64,000 bases of DNA, from assembly GCF_007995055.1 (NCBI RefSeq), contig NZ_VOQQ01000001.1, positions 62,001 to 126,000 of the forward strand. Reading direction: 5' to 3'. Shown here one piece after another: positions 1-9,511 of this stretch. Both the position numbers and the translations under genes were made by a program. Positions within the stretch are counted from its first letter, which is position 1. Every line of letters begins with the position of its first letter. A model generated the notes under the pieces. It ran no database searches. It was given only the letters and a program-made list of their open reading frames with translations, and was not told the DNA's origin. The stretch is from Sphingosinicella ginsenosidimutans. GTDB lineage: Bacteria > Pseudomonadota > Alphaproteobacteria > Sphingomonadales > Sphingomonadaceae.

Positions 1-267
1 CGGGTCGCGCTCTACACCGACAGCAACTATGTCCGCGACGGCATCACCAAATGGACCCGCGGCTGGATCCGCAACGGCTGGAAGACTGCGGACCGGAAGC
101 CGGTCAAGAATGCCGATCTGTGGCAGGCTCTGATCGCCGCCGAAGCGCCGCATCGCATCGAATGGCATTGGGTGAAGGGCCATGCGGGCCATCCGGAAAA
201 CGAGCGTGCCGACGCGCTGGCCTCCGCCGCGGCCGTCGCTCAGGCGTCGAACCGCGTCGCCAGATAG
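1..267 (+). CDS. rnhA: Ribonuclease HI, C-terminal part (cut by window edge)
   Basis: This is the last 88 codons of RNase HI, which cuts the RNA strand of RNA-DNA hybrids during replication and repair in the cytoplasm. The frame is open from base 1. It shows LYTDSNYV with a catalytic Asp, the basic handle region around [11 protein letters not shown], and [15 protein letters not shown] with the active-site loop His and the final catalytic Asp. These are classic type I RNase H motifs. The start is upstream of the window. Its last 28 bases overlap the end of the convergent oxidoreductase gene, so both genes share DNA at their 3' ends. The tail after ERADALAS is short and ends in VAR. Confidence 0.95.
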   Translation, partial: RVALYTDSNYVRDGITKWTRGWIRNGWKTADRKPVKNADLWQALIAAEAPHRIEWHWVKGHAGHPENERADALASAAAVAQASNRVAR

Positions 268-1349
268 GGCGAAGGATCGACCGCGGCGATCATCGGATCG
301 CCCGCCTCGCCAAGCAGCAGCGCCGCGGCGAGCTTCGCCGCCGCCGGGGCGGTCTGGATGCCGAAGCCGCCCTGCCCCGCACACCAGAAGAAGCCGGGGT
401 CGCCGGGATCGGGTCCGTAGACGGGGCGCCGGTCCGGCGCGAAGCTCCTCAACCCCGCCCAGGCGCGCTCGACCCGCCCCACCCGCCAATCGACCACCTG
501 CTGCAGCCGATCGATGGCGATCGCGACATCGATCTCCTCGGCCGCGCAATCGCCGGCGGGACAGGGGGTCTCGTCATGCGGGCTGACCCACAATCGCCCG
601 CCCGCCTCGGGCTTGAAGTAGAATCGGCCGAGCGCGTCGACGATCAGCGGCAGGTCGGCCGGCGCCGGCGGATCGACCCGAAGCTGCGCCACCGTGCGGC
701 GATAGGGCTGGATCCCGATCGGCCGCACCCCTGCCATCGCGGCCACCTCGTCCGCCCACGCACCGGCCGCGTTGACCAGCGTCGCGGCCTCGATCGTCCC
801 CGCCTTCGTCTCGATCCGCCACATTTTACCACGCCGAACCCCGACAACCCGCGCGTCCGTGGCGAGCGCCGCCCCGCGCGTGCGCGCGCGCTTGAGATAG
901 GCCGCGTGCAGACGCGCCACGTCGATATCGGCACAGCTCGGCTCGGCCAGACCGAAGTGCCAGCCCGGTCTCAGGCCGTGGATCGCGAGCGCGCCGCGTC
1001 CGAGTTTCCGCAGCGGCACGCCTGAGACGGCGAAGGAGTCCGCAAGCGCGTCGAGCGCGCGGCGTCCTTCCTCCCGCGCGATATGGACCGCGCCGCGCGG
1101 CAACAGGAACGGCGCGTCGGCAAAGTCTCCGGGGGGCGCGGCGAGGAAGCCGCCCGAGGCGGTGGTGAGCGGCTGGATCGCCGGGCCGCCATAGGTTTCG
1201 GACCAGAAGGCGGCGGAGCGTCCGGTGCTGTGATAGCCCGGGTGCGCCTCCGCCTCGATCAGGATGACGGTTCGCGCGTCCGCAATCTCGGCAGCGAGGC
1301 TGGCGCCGGCCATGCCAGCACCGATGACCGCAACGTCGTAGCGGCTCAT
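240..1349 (-). CDS. FAD-dependent oxidoreductase of the DadA/glycine oxidase type
   Basis: A 369-residue flavoprotein. The N-terminus [16 protein letters not shown] is a Rossmann GxGxxG dinucleotide-binding fold, followed by the acidic strand end [16 protein letters not shown]. The C-terminal [15 protein letters not shown] is the second FAD-contacting motif of D-amino-acid-oxidase-like proteins. It probably oxidises an amino or hydroxy acid in the cytoplasm, but the substrate cannot be read from sequence. Its ATG overlaps the stop of the upstream alpha/beta hydrolase (ATGA), so the two are probably co-transcribed and translationally coupled. The 3' end overlaps convergent rnhA. Family assignment is firm; the exact reaction is unknown. 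Confidence 0.88.
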   Translation of the reverse strand: MSRYDVAVIGAGMAGASLAAEIADARTVILIEAEAHPGYHSTGRSAAFWSETYGGPAIQPLTTASGGFLAAPPGDFADAPFLLPRGAVHIAREEGRRALDALADSFAVSGVPLRKLGRGALAIHGLRPGWHFGLAEPSCADIDVARLHAAYLKRARTRGAALATDARVVGVRRGKMWRIETKAGTIEAATLVNAAGAWADEVAAMAGVRPIGIQPYRRTVAQLRVDPPAPADLPLIVDALGRFYFKPEAGGRLWVSPHDETPCPAGDCAAEEIDVAIAIDRLQQVVDWRVGRVERAWAGLRSFAPDRRPVYGPDPGDPGFFWCAGQGGFGIQTAPAAAKLAAALLLGEAGDPMIAAVDPSPYLATRFDA

Positions 1350-2278
1350 CGGGCGTGCTCGTCGAGGAAGGCATCGATCCGCGCCAGCGCATCGAGCCGC
1401 ACGTCATCGGGTTCGCGAAGGATTTCGTGCGCGGCATCCGGGTAGACGTGGAGCGTCGCGTGCGGCAGCAGGCGCGCGGCGCGCCGGATCGCGGCGGTGC
1501 TGACCAGCCGGTCCGCATCGGTGGCGAGCAGCAGCACCGGGGTTTCGACCGCGCCGAGCCGCGCCGGCGTGAAGGTGGCGCGGGCCGATCGATAGGACTG
1601 GTCGATCCAACCCCAGCTCGGCGTGCCGATGTTGAATTCGGGGTGCTGGCCCCACCACCACAGTTCGTCGGCGTAGCGATCGACCGAGCGGGTGAGGAAG
1701 CGCTGGCGCTGCGATCCAACCGGGGCGGCGGCCGGCGTCTTCCACACCCGCCGCTCGCCGCGCCCGCCCCGGGTCGCCGCCGCGGCGAGCGCCGGCGCCA
1801 GCCAGGCCGGCACCGGGGCGCTGTTGACCAGCAGCATCGGCGCGACCAGCACGGCGGCGTCGAGCGCCGGCCGCGCCTCGATCATGGCGCGCAGGAGCAA
1901 ATGGCCGCCGAGCGAATGGGCGACCGCGACATGCGGCCCCGGCCGCGCCGCGCGCCAGTTTGCGAGCAGCGCGATCAGGTCGCCGGTTCGCAATGCGAAA
2001 TCCGCGGATCCCGCATCGTCAGGCCGACGCGACAGGCCCTGGCCGCGCCAATCGAAGGCGGTGACGTTCCATCCCCGCTCGTGCCACCAATGGTAGATTT
2101 CCAGATATTTCTCGATGAAGTCGCCGCGCCCGCCGACGAACAGGAGATCGCCGCGCGCGGCCTCCGGCGCCGGCTGGAGCCAGTCCATCCGTCGCAGCGG
2201 CCAGCCATCGGGCGCGGCGAAGGTCGAGAAGACCGCGCCGGGCGGGTGGACACGGCGCGAGTCGTCGCTGTCGGCCAT
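1346..2278 (-). CDS. Alpha/beta hydrolase, lysophospholipase-like
   Basis: A 310-residue serine hydrolase of the monoglyceride lipase/PldB type. It has a strand-turn segment FDWRGQGLSRR typical of this family, the nucleophile elbow VAVAHSLGGH (GxSxG variant HSLGG), an acid loop near VLLLATDADRLVS and a late His in VYPDAAHEIL. No signal peptide is visible, so it is probably cytoplasmic and acts on an ester substrate such as a monoacyl lipid; the substrate is inferred from family only. It is first in a two-gene unit with the FAD oxidoreductase (4-base overlap) and is divergent from cpaA, with only 47 bases between the start codons to hold both promoters. Confidence 0.87.
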   Translation of the reverse strand: MADSDDSRRVHPPGAVFSTFAAPDGWPLRRMDWLQPAPEAARGDLLFVGGRGDFIEKYLEIYHWWHERGWNVTAFDWRGQGLSRRPDDAGSADFALRTGDLIALLANWRAARPGPHVAVAHSLGGHLLLRAMIEARPALDAAVLVAPMLLVNSAPVPAWLAPALAAAATRGGRGERRVWKTPAAAPVGSQRQRFLTRSVDRYADELWWWGQHPEFNIGTPSWGWIDQSYRSARATFTPARLGAVETPVLLLATDADRLVSTAAIRRAARLLPHATLHVYPDAAHEILREPDDVRLDALARIDAFLDEHAR

Positions 2279-2325
2279 GCGCCCCGGTTACGGTCTCGAA
2301 AGCTTTGCCGTCTAGAGGGCGACGC

Positions 2326-2796
2326 ATGTCCGCCGGTCTTTCCACCTTCCTGCTCATGCTGCTGGCGGCGTTGCTGCTGGCGTGCTGCTGGTTCGACTGG
2401 CGCTCGCGGATCATTCCCAACGGCCTCAACGCCGCGATCGCGCTGCTCGCCATTCCCTTCTGGTGGGCGGCGGGCCTCGCGCTCTGGCCGGACATCGCGC
2501 TCCAGATCGGCCTGGCGGTCGCGGTCTTCGCCATCTTTGCGCTGGCCTTCGCGATCGGCGCCATGGGCGGCGGCGACGTGAAGCTGCTCGGCGCGCTCGC
2601 GCTCTGGCTGCCGTGGCAGGCGCTGCTCGCCATGCTCGTCATCATGTCGATCGCCGGCGGGGTCCTGACGCTCGGCTTCGTCGTCGCCGGGCGGATCGCC
2701 GGGCGCACGGAACGGCCCGAAATCCCTTACGGGCTCGCCATCGCATTTGGCGGTTTGTGGGTCCTTAGCGAACGGTTTCTTTACCAATTTGGATGA
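2326..2796 (+). CDS. cpaA: Prepilin peptidase CpaA/TadV
   Basis: A 156-residue integral membrane aspartyl peptidase that cleaves the leader of Flp-type prepilins at the inner membrane. The first helix ends in CCWFDWRSRIIPN, which has the catalytic Asp in the usual C-x-x-D-x-R setting. The second catalytic Asp lies in AMGGGDVKLLGALALW (the GxGD-type motif). Four or so hydrophobic segments fill the rest. An ATG seven codons upstream exists, but the chosen start follows an AGAGGGCGA ribosome site and leads straight into the first membrane helix. It opens the pilus cluster and is the first gene after the divergent promoter region at 2279-2325. Confidence 0.93.
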   Translation: MSAGLSTFLLMLLAALLLACCWFDWRSRIIPNGLNAAIALLAIPFWWAAGLALWPDIALQIGLAVAVFAIFALAFAIGAMGGGDVKLLGALALWLPWQALLAMLVIMSIAGGVLTLGFVVAGRIAGRTERPEIPYGLAIAFGGLWVLSERFLYQFG

Positions 2797-2848
2797 TGAC
2801 TAGGGGCCGAGTTTACCATCGGTCCCATCGGGGGAGGCGACAAGCGCC

Positions 2849-3865
2849 ATGGACGTCAGGAAAATCGCGCTGCTGGTTGGCGCGCTCGTCATTGCGGCGG
2901 TCACCGCCATCATGGCGAAGAACATGTTCACCGGCGCGTCCGCGCCCCAGGCCGTTGCCGGACCGGCGACCGTTCCTGCCGGGCCGCAAGTGCTCGTCGC
3001 CGTGCGGCCGCTTCCGGTCGGCACGATCATCGAGGCCGATGCGCTGCGCTACCAGCCCTGGCCGCAGGGCCTCGTGCAGGACGCCTATTTCACCCGTGGC
3101 GAGCAGGGCGCCGATCCGCAGAGCCTGGTCGGCACCGTGGTCCGTACCGAGATCGCGGCCGGCCAGCCGGTGACGCAAGGCGCGCTGGTCCGTCCGGGCG
3201 AGCGCGGCTTCCTTGCCGCGGCGCTCGGGCCGGGGATGCGCGCCGTCACCGTCGCGGTTTCCGCGACCAGCGGCGTCGCCGGCTTCGTCTTCCCTGGCGA
3301 CCGGGTCGATCTCGTCCTGTCGCAGGAAGTCCAGGGCGGCGGCGACGGCCCGCCCCTCCACGCCTCCGAGACGATCGTTCGCAACATCCGGGTGCTTGCC
3401 GTCGACCAGCGGATCAACGCGCGCGACGAGGATGGCAACCAGGTCCCGCAGCACAGCTCGACGGTGACGTTCGAGGCGACCCCGAAGATCGCCGAGAAGA
3501 TCGCGGTCGCCCAGACGATCGGCCAGCTCTCGCTTTCGCTGCGCAGCCTTGCCGACAACAATGCCGAGCTCGAGCGCGCGATCGCGTCCGGCGAGGTCAC
3601 CGTGCCGCGCAGCGACGATCCCAATGCGGAACGCCGGATGCTGCTCGCGGTCCAGAGCCAGCCGATCGATTCGAACACGAGCTTCACGACGGGTGCCGAC
3701 GTCTCGCGCTTCCAGCGCAGCACCGTCCCCGGCCGTCCGCGCGACAACAACAATAACAATGGTGGCGCGCCCGCGCCCAATGCCCTGAACGGCCAGCCCG
3801 TCGGGCCGGTCGTCCGGGTGGCGCGCGGCAACAACGTCACGCTCGTTCCGGTGGGAGCACGTTAA
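2849..3865 (+). CDS. cpaB: Flp pilus assembly protein CpaB/RcpC
   Basis: A 338-residue periplasmic or inner-membrane-anchored pilus assembly factor. One N-terminal helix (IALLVGALVIAAVTAIM) is followed by an SAF domain starting VLVAVRPLPVGTIIEADAL (roughly residues 50-115) and the RcpC domain with FPGDRVDLVLS. RcpC proteins are thought to help the secretin assemble or bind envelope polymers. A low-complexity asparagine run (RDNNNNNGG) sits near residue 295, in an otherwise unstructured tail. A strong GGGGGAGG ribosome site precedes the ATG. It lies 52 bases after cpaA and one base before cpaC. Confidence 0.93.
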   Translation: MDVRKIALLVGALVIAAVTAIMAKNMFTGASAPQAVAGPATVPAGPQVLVAVRPLPVGTIIEADALRYQPWPQGLVQDAYFTRGEQGADPQSLVGTVVRTEIAAGQPVTQGALVRPGERGFLAAALGPGMRAVTVAVSATSGVAGFVFPGDRVDLVLSQEVQGGGDGPPLHASETIVRNIRVLAVDQRINARDEDGNQVPQHSSTVTFEATPKIAEKIAVAQTIGQLSLSLRSLADNNAELERAIASGEVTVPRSDDPNAERRMLLAVQSQPIDSNTSFTTGADVSRFQRSTVPGRPRDNNNNNGGAPAPNALNGQPVGPVVRVARGNNVTLVPVGAR

Positions 3866-3866
3866 G

Positions 3867-5465
3867 ATGACGAAGATCGAGAAGATCAGGCGCCTCGGCC
3901 TGGGCACGGCCCTTGCCGCCGCGCTGGCGGGCCTCGCCGCGGTCTCGACGGGCCCGGCGATCGCCCAGCCCGCCGGCGCCGCCGCGCCCGCCAACGACAT
4001 CACCCTGTCGATCGGCACCGGGCGGATGGTCCGCCTCACGGGCACGATGAGCGACCTGTTCGTCGCCAATGACAGCATCGCCGACGTCCAGGTCCGCTCG
4101 CCGAACCAGATCTACATCTTCGGCAAGGCGGCGGGCAGCACGACCGTCTATGCGACCGATCGCGCCGGCCATGTCGTCTATTCGGCCAATGTCCGGGTCG
4201 GCCAGAATCTCGCCGCGGTCGGGCAGCTCTTGCGCACCGCGATGCCCGAGGCCGATATCCAGGCGACGCCGATGAACGGCACCGTCCTGCTCACCGGCAC
4301 GGTCGCCCAGCCGGCCGACGCCGAGGAGGCCGAGCGCATCGTCCAGGCCTATGTCGGCACCGATACCCAGGTCATCACCCGCCTGCGCAGCGCGACTCCG
4401 CAGCAGGTGATGCTGCAGGTCCGCATCGCCGAGGTCAGCCGCTCGCTGGTCCGCCAGATCGGCGCCAACCTGCTCAGCCGCGACAATAGCGGCGGCTTCC
4501 TGTTCGGCATCGGCCAGGGCAATCCGGGCACGATCACCACGATCACCGACGGCAATTCGGACACCGGCCTGCCGGAAGGTTCGACGTCGTTCACCTTCAA
4601 CAATCCGGCCAACGGCACCACGCTCGGCGCCGCCGGCCGGCTGCTCGGCATGGACCTGCTCGGCACGCTCAACCTCAACGAGACGACCGGCCTCGTCACC
4701 ACGCTCGCCGAGCCGACGCTCGCCGCGCTGTCGGGCGAGACCGCGAGCTTCCTTGCCGGCGGCGAATTCCCGATCCCGATCTCGCAGTCGCTCGGCGCGG
4801 TGACCGTCGAATACAAGCAATATGGCGTCGGCCTCGCCTTCACGCCGACCGTGCTTGCCGACGGCCGCATCTCGATGCGCGTGCGTCCGGAAGTGTCGCA
4901 GCTCAGCGATCAGGGCAGCATCCGCCTCAACGGCTATAACGTGCCCGCCCTCACCACCCGCCGGGTCGAGACCACGGTCGAGATGGGTTCGGGCCAGAGC
5001 TTCATGATCGCCGGCCTGCTCAACAACACCAACAGCAATTCGGTCAATCGCGCGCCCTGGCTCGGCAACCTGCCGATCATCGGCGCCCTGTTCCGGTCGA
5101 ACAGCTTCCAGCGCAACGAGACCGAGCTGGTCGTCATCGTGACGCCCTATCTGGTCAATCCGGTCTCGGCCAACCGCATCGCGTTGCCGACGGACGGCTA
5201 TCGCAACGCGGACGATCCATCGCGCGTGCTGCTTGGCCAGGAACATAACAGCCTGACCGGCGAGCAGCGGCCCGGACCGGTCTCCGCGCCGGCCCAGACG
5301 GTCGGGCCGGGCGTCGGCGTCACCGGCGATGCGGGATCGGCGGCCGCCGCGGCCCGGCCCGGCGCCGCGCCGGTGCGCACCGCCACCGCCACGCCTGCCC
5401 CGCGCCCCGGCGCGATCGCCCCCGCCAGCGGCAGCGCCGCAGCCCAGCCCGGCTTCAACTTCTGA
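3867..5465 (+). CDS. cpaC: Flp pilus outer-membrane secretin CpaC/RcpA
   Basis: A 532-residue type II/III secretion-type secretin that forms the outer-membrane pore for the Flp pilus. It has a signal peptide (ALAAALAGLAAVSTGPAIAQ), an N-terminal secretin domain with ITLSIGTGRMVRL, a BON-like stretch near TVLLTGTVAQPADAEEAE, and the secretin core ending in the conserved segments SFMIAGLLNN and ELVVIVTPYLV. The last 80 residues are an Ala/Pro/Gly-rich tail after the secretin domain, as is common in sphingomonad copies. It starts one base after cpaB, and its TGA overlaps an alternative upstream ATG of cpaD, showing tight operon packing. Confidence 0.95.
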   Translation: MTKIEKIRRLGLGTALAAALAGLAAVSTGPAIAQPAGAAAPANDITLSIGTGRMVRLTGTMSDLFVANDSIADVQVRSPNQIYIFGKAAGSTTVYATDRAGHVVYSANVRVGQNLAAVGQLLRTAMPEADIQATPMNGTVLLTGTVAQPADAEEAERIVQAYVGTDTQVITRLRSATPQQVMLQVRIAEVSRSLVRQIGANLLSRDNSGGFLFGIGQGNPGTITTITDGNSDTGLPEGSTSFTFNNPANGTTLGAAGRLLGMDLLGTLNLNETTGLVTTLAEPTLAALSGETASFLAGGEFPIPISQSLGAVTVEYKQYGVGLAFTPTVLADGRISMRVRPEVSQLSDQGSIRLNGYNVPALTTRRVETTVEMGSGQSFMIAGLLNNTNSNSVNRAPWLGNLPIIGALFRSNSFQRNETELVVIVTPYLVNPVSANRIALPTDGYRNADDPSRVLLGQEHNSLTGEQRPGPVSAPAQTVGPGVGVTGDAGSAAAAARPGAAPVRTATATPAPRPGAIAPASGSAAAQPGFNF

Positions 5466-5494
5466 TGCCCCGCGAGGAAAAGGACACGACGCTC

Positions 5495-6157
5495 ATGCAA
5501 CGCCTCCTCACCATCGCCGCGGTTTCCGCCGTCGCCCTCGCCGCGTCGGGCTGCACGACGGCGCCGCAGGGCCCGCTGACCGCGCAGAACAACACCGGGC
5601 TCTATTCGCTGCACCAGCCGGTCGTCGAGCGCACCGATTATGTGTTCGATGTCCAGTCGAACGGCGACGGGCTTTCGGATTATGAGCGGGGCCGGCTCGA
5701 CGCATGGTTCGGCTCGATCGACCTGCGCTACGGCGATCGCGTGTCGATCGACGCGCCGGGCGGCGAGCCGTCCGAAGGCGTCGTCCGCGACGTCGCCGGA
5801 GTCGCCGGCCGCTATGGCCTGCTGCTCGCCGACGGCGCGCCGGTCACCGAAGGGGCGATCGCGCCCGGCACGGTGCGCGTCATTGCCAGCCGCGCCCATG
5901 CCAGCGTCCCCGATTGCCCGACCTGGAGCGATCGCGGCATGGTCGAACGCACGACGACCTCGAGCAACTATGGCTGCGCGGTCAATTCCAACCTCGCCGC
6001 GATGATCGCCGATCCCAACGATCTGGTGCTCGGCCGCGAAGGTTCGGTCGAAGGCAATACCGACACGGCGACGCGCGCGATCCGCAGCTATCGGACACGG
6101 CCCGCGACCAGCAACCAGGCGCTGCCGACCACCAGCACGACCAGCGGAGGCCACTAG
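5495..6157 (+). CDS. cpaD: Pilus assembly lipoprotein CpaD
   Basis: A 220-residue outer-membrane lipoprotein of the Tad system, thought to help localise or stabilise the secretin. The chosen start gives MQRLLTIAAVSAVALAASGC, a lipoprotein signal peptide with lipobox AASGC. An ATG at 5465 overlapping the cpaC stop would add a charged stretch PREEKDTT before the signal peptide and is less likely. The mature part has the CpaD-type central region DGLSDYERGRLDAW and a late conserved NYGCAVNSNLAAMIADPNDL. It lies between cpaC and cpaE in the operon. Confidence 0.92.
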   Translation: MQRLLTIAAVSAVALAASGCTTAPQGPLTAQNNTGLYSLHQPVVERTDYVFDVQSNGDGLSDYERGRLDAWFGSIDLRYGDRVSIDAPGGEPSEGVVRDVAGVAGRYGLLLADGAPVTEGAIAPGTVRVIASRAHASVPDCPTWSDRGMVERTTTSSNYGCAVNSNLAAMIADPNDLVLGREGSVEGNTDTATRAIRSYRTRPATSNQALPTTSTTSGGH

Positions 6158-6160
6158 ACC

Positions 6161-7444
6161 ATGAATGCGCCCTTCAACGCCCGCGCGGCGGCGCTGCGCG
6201 ATCCGTTTACCGCCTTCGTCTGCGACGAGGCGACGGCTGATCTGCTTCGCCCGGTCGCGGTCGAGCATGGCTGGTCCCCGGAGAAGGTCAACAAGGGCGG
6301 GCTGCGCAACGCCGTCCAGACTCTGTCCGTTTCGGCGAGCCCGAGCATCCTGTTCGTCGACCTGTCGGAGAGCGGCGATCCGCTGAACGACATCAACGCG
6401 CTCGCCGAAGTGTGCGAGCCGGGCACGGTGGTGATCGCCGCCGGCCAGGTCAACGACGTGCGCCTGTACCGCGATCTCGTCGCGAGCGGCATCCAGGACT
6501 ATCTCCTGAAGCCGTTCACCGCGGACCAGCTGCGCGACGCCTTCGCCAATGCCCAGCTCACCATTTCCGGCCCGCGGCTCAACGAGGCCGTGAGCGAGAA
6601 GCCCAATGTGATGGCGGCCGTGATCGGCGTTCGCGGCGGCGTCGGCGCCTCGACCGTCGCCTCCTCGCTCGCCTGGCTGATGGGCGAGAAGGCAGCGCGC
6701 TCGACTGCCTTGCTCGATCTCGACATCCATTTCGGGACCGGCGCGCTCGCGCTCGATCTCGAGCCCGGCCGCGGCCTCACCGACGCGATCGAGAATCCGA
6801 GCCGCATCGACGGACTGTTCATCGAGCGCGCGATGGTGCGCGCCAATGATCGCCTGTGCGTGCTGTCGGCGGAGGCGCCGATCAACCAGCAGATGCTGAA
6901 CGACGGCTCCGCCTTCTTCCAGCTTCAGGAAGAGATCCGCCACGCCTTCGAAGGCACGGTGATCGATCTTCCGCGCCCGATGCTGGTCCACTTCCCGCAT
7001 CTCGTGAACGATATCCAGGTGGCCGTCGTCGTCGTCGAGTTCACCCTCGCCGCGACCCGCGACGCGATCCGGATCCTGTCCTGGCTGAAAGCGAACGCGC
7101 CGCAGGCCCGCGTGATCGTCGTCGCCAACAAGGTGGCGCCAGGCCCGCAGGAAGTGACGCGCAAGGATTTCGAACATTCGATCGAGCGCAAGGTCGACGT
7201 GGTGATCCCGTTCGATCCCAAGGCCGCGTCGCAGGCGGCCAAGCTCGGCCAGCCGCTCGCCAAGACGGTGAAGGCAGGCAAGATCGCCCAGCCGCTCGAT
7301 CAGCTCCTGACCCTTGCCCTGGAGCAGTCCAGTGGCGAGGAGGCCGAGGCGGGCGCTGCGAAGAACGGATCGCTGCTCGGCAAGCTCGGCAATTTCAAGT
7401 CGCTCGTCGCCAAGAAGCCCAAGGAGGCGTCGGCGGCGGCCTGA
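6161..7444 (+). CDS. cpaE: Pilus localisation ATPase CpaE/TadZ
   Basis: A 427-residue cytoplasmic protein that positions the Tad pilus machine at the pole. Residues about 40-145 form a response-regulator-like domain (ILFVDLSES, then DYLLKPFTADQLRDA). This is followed by a MinD/ParA-type ATPase with the deviant Walker A GVRGGVGASTVASSL and the strand TALLDLDIHFGTGALALDLE. The C-terminal 40 residues are Ala/Lys-rich. It starts 3 bases after cpaD with a GCGGAGG ribosome site. In most related clusters the secretion ATPase gene cpaF comes next; here only 37 bases separate it from tadB. Confidence 0.94.
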   Translation: MNAPFNARAAALRDPFTAFVCDEATADLLRPVAVEHGWSPEKVNKGGLRNAVQTLSVSASPSILFVDLSESGDPLNDINALAEVCEPGTVVIAAGQVNDVRLYRDLVASGIQDYLLKPFTADQLRDAFANAQLTISGPRLNEAVSEKPNVMAAVIGVRGGVGASTVASSLAWLMGEKAARSTALLDLDIHFGTGALALDLEPGRGLTDAIENPSRIDGLFIERAMVRANDRLCVLSAEAPINQQMLNDGSAFFQLQEEIRHAFEGTVIDLPRPMLVHFPHLVNDIQVAVVVVEFTLAATRDAIRILSWLKANAPQARVIVVANKVAPGPQEVTRKDFEHSIERKVDVVIPFDPKAASQAAKLGQPLAKTVKAGKIAQPLDQLLTLALEQSSGEEAEAGAAKNGSLLGKLGNFKSLVAKKPKEASAAA

Positions 7445-7481
7445 CCGGGCCGCGCGTCGCGTCGCACAGGAGGAGGATAGC

Positions 7482-8459
7482 GTGCCGGGTGTTTCGATTC
7501 TCCTGCTGGCCGGGGGCGCGGGCTTCACGCTGCTCCTGCTCGCCGCCGCGTTCGGCGGTCCTTCGGCCGACAAGGCGAAGGCGAAGCGGCTGGAGCTGGT
7601 GCGCGAGCGGCACAGCCGCTCCACCGAGGTCGCCGCGCAGGCGCAGATGCGCCGCATCTACGCCCAGCGCCAGAACCGCGCCGTCGACGATTTCGCCCAG
7701 CGCTTCATTCCCAATCCGGCGCTCCTTCGCCGGCGGCTCGAGCAGACGGGGCGGACCTGGTCGCTCGGCCAATATGCGATGGCCTCGGCCGGGCTCGGGG
7801 TCGTCGTCCTGGCGCTGCTGCTGTTCAAGGGGATGCCGCTGCTGCTCGCGCTGTCACTCGGGCTGTTCGCGGGCGTCGCCGTGCCGCACTTCATCGTCGG
7901 CCAGCTGATCAAGCGCAGGATCAACAAGTTCACCCAGCGCTTCCCGGACGCGATCGAGCTCGCGGTGCGCGGCCTTCGCTCCGGCCTTCCGATCTCCGAG
8001 ACGATCGGGATCGTCGCGAGCGAGGTTCCCGGCCCGGTCGGCGTCGAATTCCGCAACGTCGCCGACAAGATGAAGATCGGCCGGACGATGGAAGCCGCGC
8101 TCCAGGACGTCAGCGATCGGCTCGGCACGCCGGAATTCCAGTTCTTCGTGATCAGCCTCGCGATCCAGCGGGAGACCGGCGGCAACCTTGCCGAAACGCT
8201 GTCGAACCTCGCAACCGTCCTTCGCCAGCGCGCCGCGATGAAGCTCAAGATCAAGGCGATGTCGTCGGAATCGAAGGCGTCGGCCTATATCATCGGCGCC
8301 CTGCCCTTCATCGTCTTCGGGCTGATCTGGTTCATCAACGGCACCTACATGCAGAATTTCTTCGTCGATTCCCGCCTGATGATCGCGGGCGGCGGCGGCC
8401 TTGTGTGGATGAGCATCGGCGCATTCATCATGGCCAAGATGATCAATTTCGAGATCTGA
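7482..8459 (+). CDS. tadB: Pilus inner-membrane platform protein TadB
   Basis: A 325-residue polytopic protein of the GspF/TadB family, one of two platform proteins of the Flp pilus. The GTG start was chosen because it follows AGGAGGA by 7 bases and gives a first membrane helix VSILLLAGGAGFTLLLLAAAF. A second pair of helices lies near residues 95-150, the GspF cytoplasmic domain around FPDAIELAVRGLRSGLPISE, and helices at the C-terminus. The reading frame is open well upstream, but that part lies inside cpaE. It directly follows cpaE and is followed 18 bases later by tadC. Confidence 0.93.
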   Translation: MPGVSILLLAGGAGFTLLLLAAAFGGPSADKAKAKRLELVRERHSRSTEVAAQAQMRRIYAQRQNRAVDDFAQRFIPNPALLRRRLEQTGRTWSLGQYAMASAGLGVVVLALLLFKGMPLLLALSLGLFAGVAVPHFIVGQLIKRRINKFTQRFPDAIELAVRGLRSGLPISETIGIVASEVPGPVGVEFRNVADKMKIGRTMEAALQDVSDRLGTPEFQFFVISLAIQRETGGNLAETLSNLATVLRQRAAMKLKIKAMSSESKASAYIIGALPFIVFGLIWFINGTYMQNFFVDSRLMIAGGGGLVWMSIGAFIMAKMINFEI

Positions 8460-8477
8460 GCGAGGACGACCAGCGAC

Positions 8478-9476
8478 ATGACTCCGGCGCACGGCCCAAC
8501 CTTCATGGGGATCGACATGGTGATGGTGGGGAGCATCCTCTCCGCCGTCGCGACCTTCGCCGTGCTCCTCGCCATCTATGCCGCGACGACGGTGCGCGAT
8601 CCGATGGCCAAGCGGGTCAAGGCGCTGAACGAGCGCCGCGAGCAATTGAAGGCGGGCATCGTCGCCTCGACCTCGAAGCGCCGCCGCAACATCTCCAACC
8701 GCAACGAGATGGCGGACAAGGTGAGGAACGTCCTCGCCTCGATGAAGATGCTCCAGGCCGAGCAGGTCGAAAAGGCGCAGGCCCGGCTGATGCAGGCCGG
8801 CATCCGTTCGAAGGACATGGCCTTCGTCGTCATCTTCGCGCGCTTCGTGCTGCCGGTGGTGCTCGGCGGCCTCGCGCTGCTGCTGATCTACGGGATCGAC
8901 TATTTCCCCGATTGGGGACCGCTCAAGAAATACGGCTTCGTCGCCGGCGCCTTCCTGCTCGCCTACAAGGCGCCCGATCTCTACATCAAGAACCGCGTCG
9001 ACAAGCGCACCCATGCGATCCGCAAGGGCCTGCCCGACGCGCTCGACCTGCTCGTCATCTGCGCCGAAGCCGGCCTCACCGTCGATGCCGCCTTCGGCCG
9101 CGTCGCGCGCGAGCTCGGCAAGGCCTATCCCGAGCTCGGCGACGAATTCGCGCTGACCTCGATCGAATTGGGCTTCCTCACCGATCGCCGCCTTGCGTTC
9201 GAGAATCTCGCCAAGCGCATCAATCTCGAATCGGTGCGCGGCGTGGTGACGACCATGATCCAGACCGAAAAATACGGCACCCCGCTCGCCAGCGCGCTTC
9301 GCGTCCTTTCGGCCGAATTCCGCAACGAACGCATGATGCGCGCGGAGGAAAAGGCGGCGCGCCTCCCGGCGATCATGACGGTGCCGCTGATTCTTTTCAT
9401 CCTGCCGGTGCTGTTCGTCGTCATCCTCGGCCCGGCCTCCTGCTCGATCCACGACTCGCTGCTCGCGACCCACTGA
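8478..9476 (+). CDS. tadC: Pilus inner-membrane platform protein TadC
   Basis: A 332-residue GspF-family membrane protein, the partner of TadB in the Flp pilus platform. It has an N-terminal helix after a short polar lead, two central helices around VIFARFVLPVVLGGLALLL, the GspF domain starting at GLPDALDLLVICAEAGLTVD, and a C-terminal helix IMTVPLILFILPVLFVVILG. It is the last recognisable pilus gene here. The tetratricopeptide gene tadD, the pilin gene flp and the TadE/F/G minor pilins are not in the window, nor is cpaF. Confidence 0.93.
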   Translation: MTPAHGPTFMGIDMVMVGSILSAVATFAVLLAIYAATTVRDPMAKRVKALNERREQLKAGIVASTSKRRRNISNRNEMADKVRNVLASMKMLQAEQVEKAQARLMQAGIRSKDMAFVVIFARFVLPVVLGGLALLLIYGIDYFPDWGPLKKYGFVAGAFLLAYKAPDLYIKNRVDKRTHAIRKGLPDALDLLVICAEAGLTVDAAFGRVARELGKAYPELGDEFALTSIELGFLTDRRLAFENLAKRINLESVRGVVTTMIQTEKYGTPLASALRVLSAEFRNERMMRAEEKAARLPAIMTVPLILFILPVLFVVILGPASCSIHDSLLATH

Positions 9477-9511
9477 TCGGGGCGGGAACCTAAAGCGGCG
9501 CGGCGCGCTTG

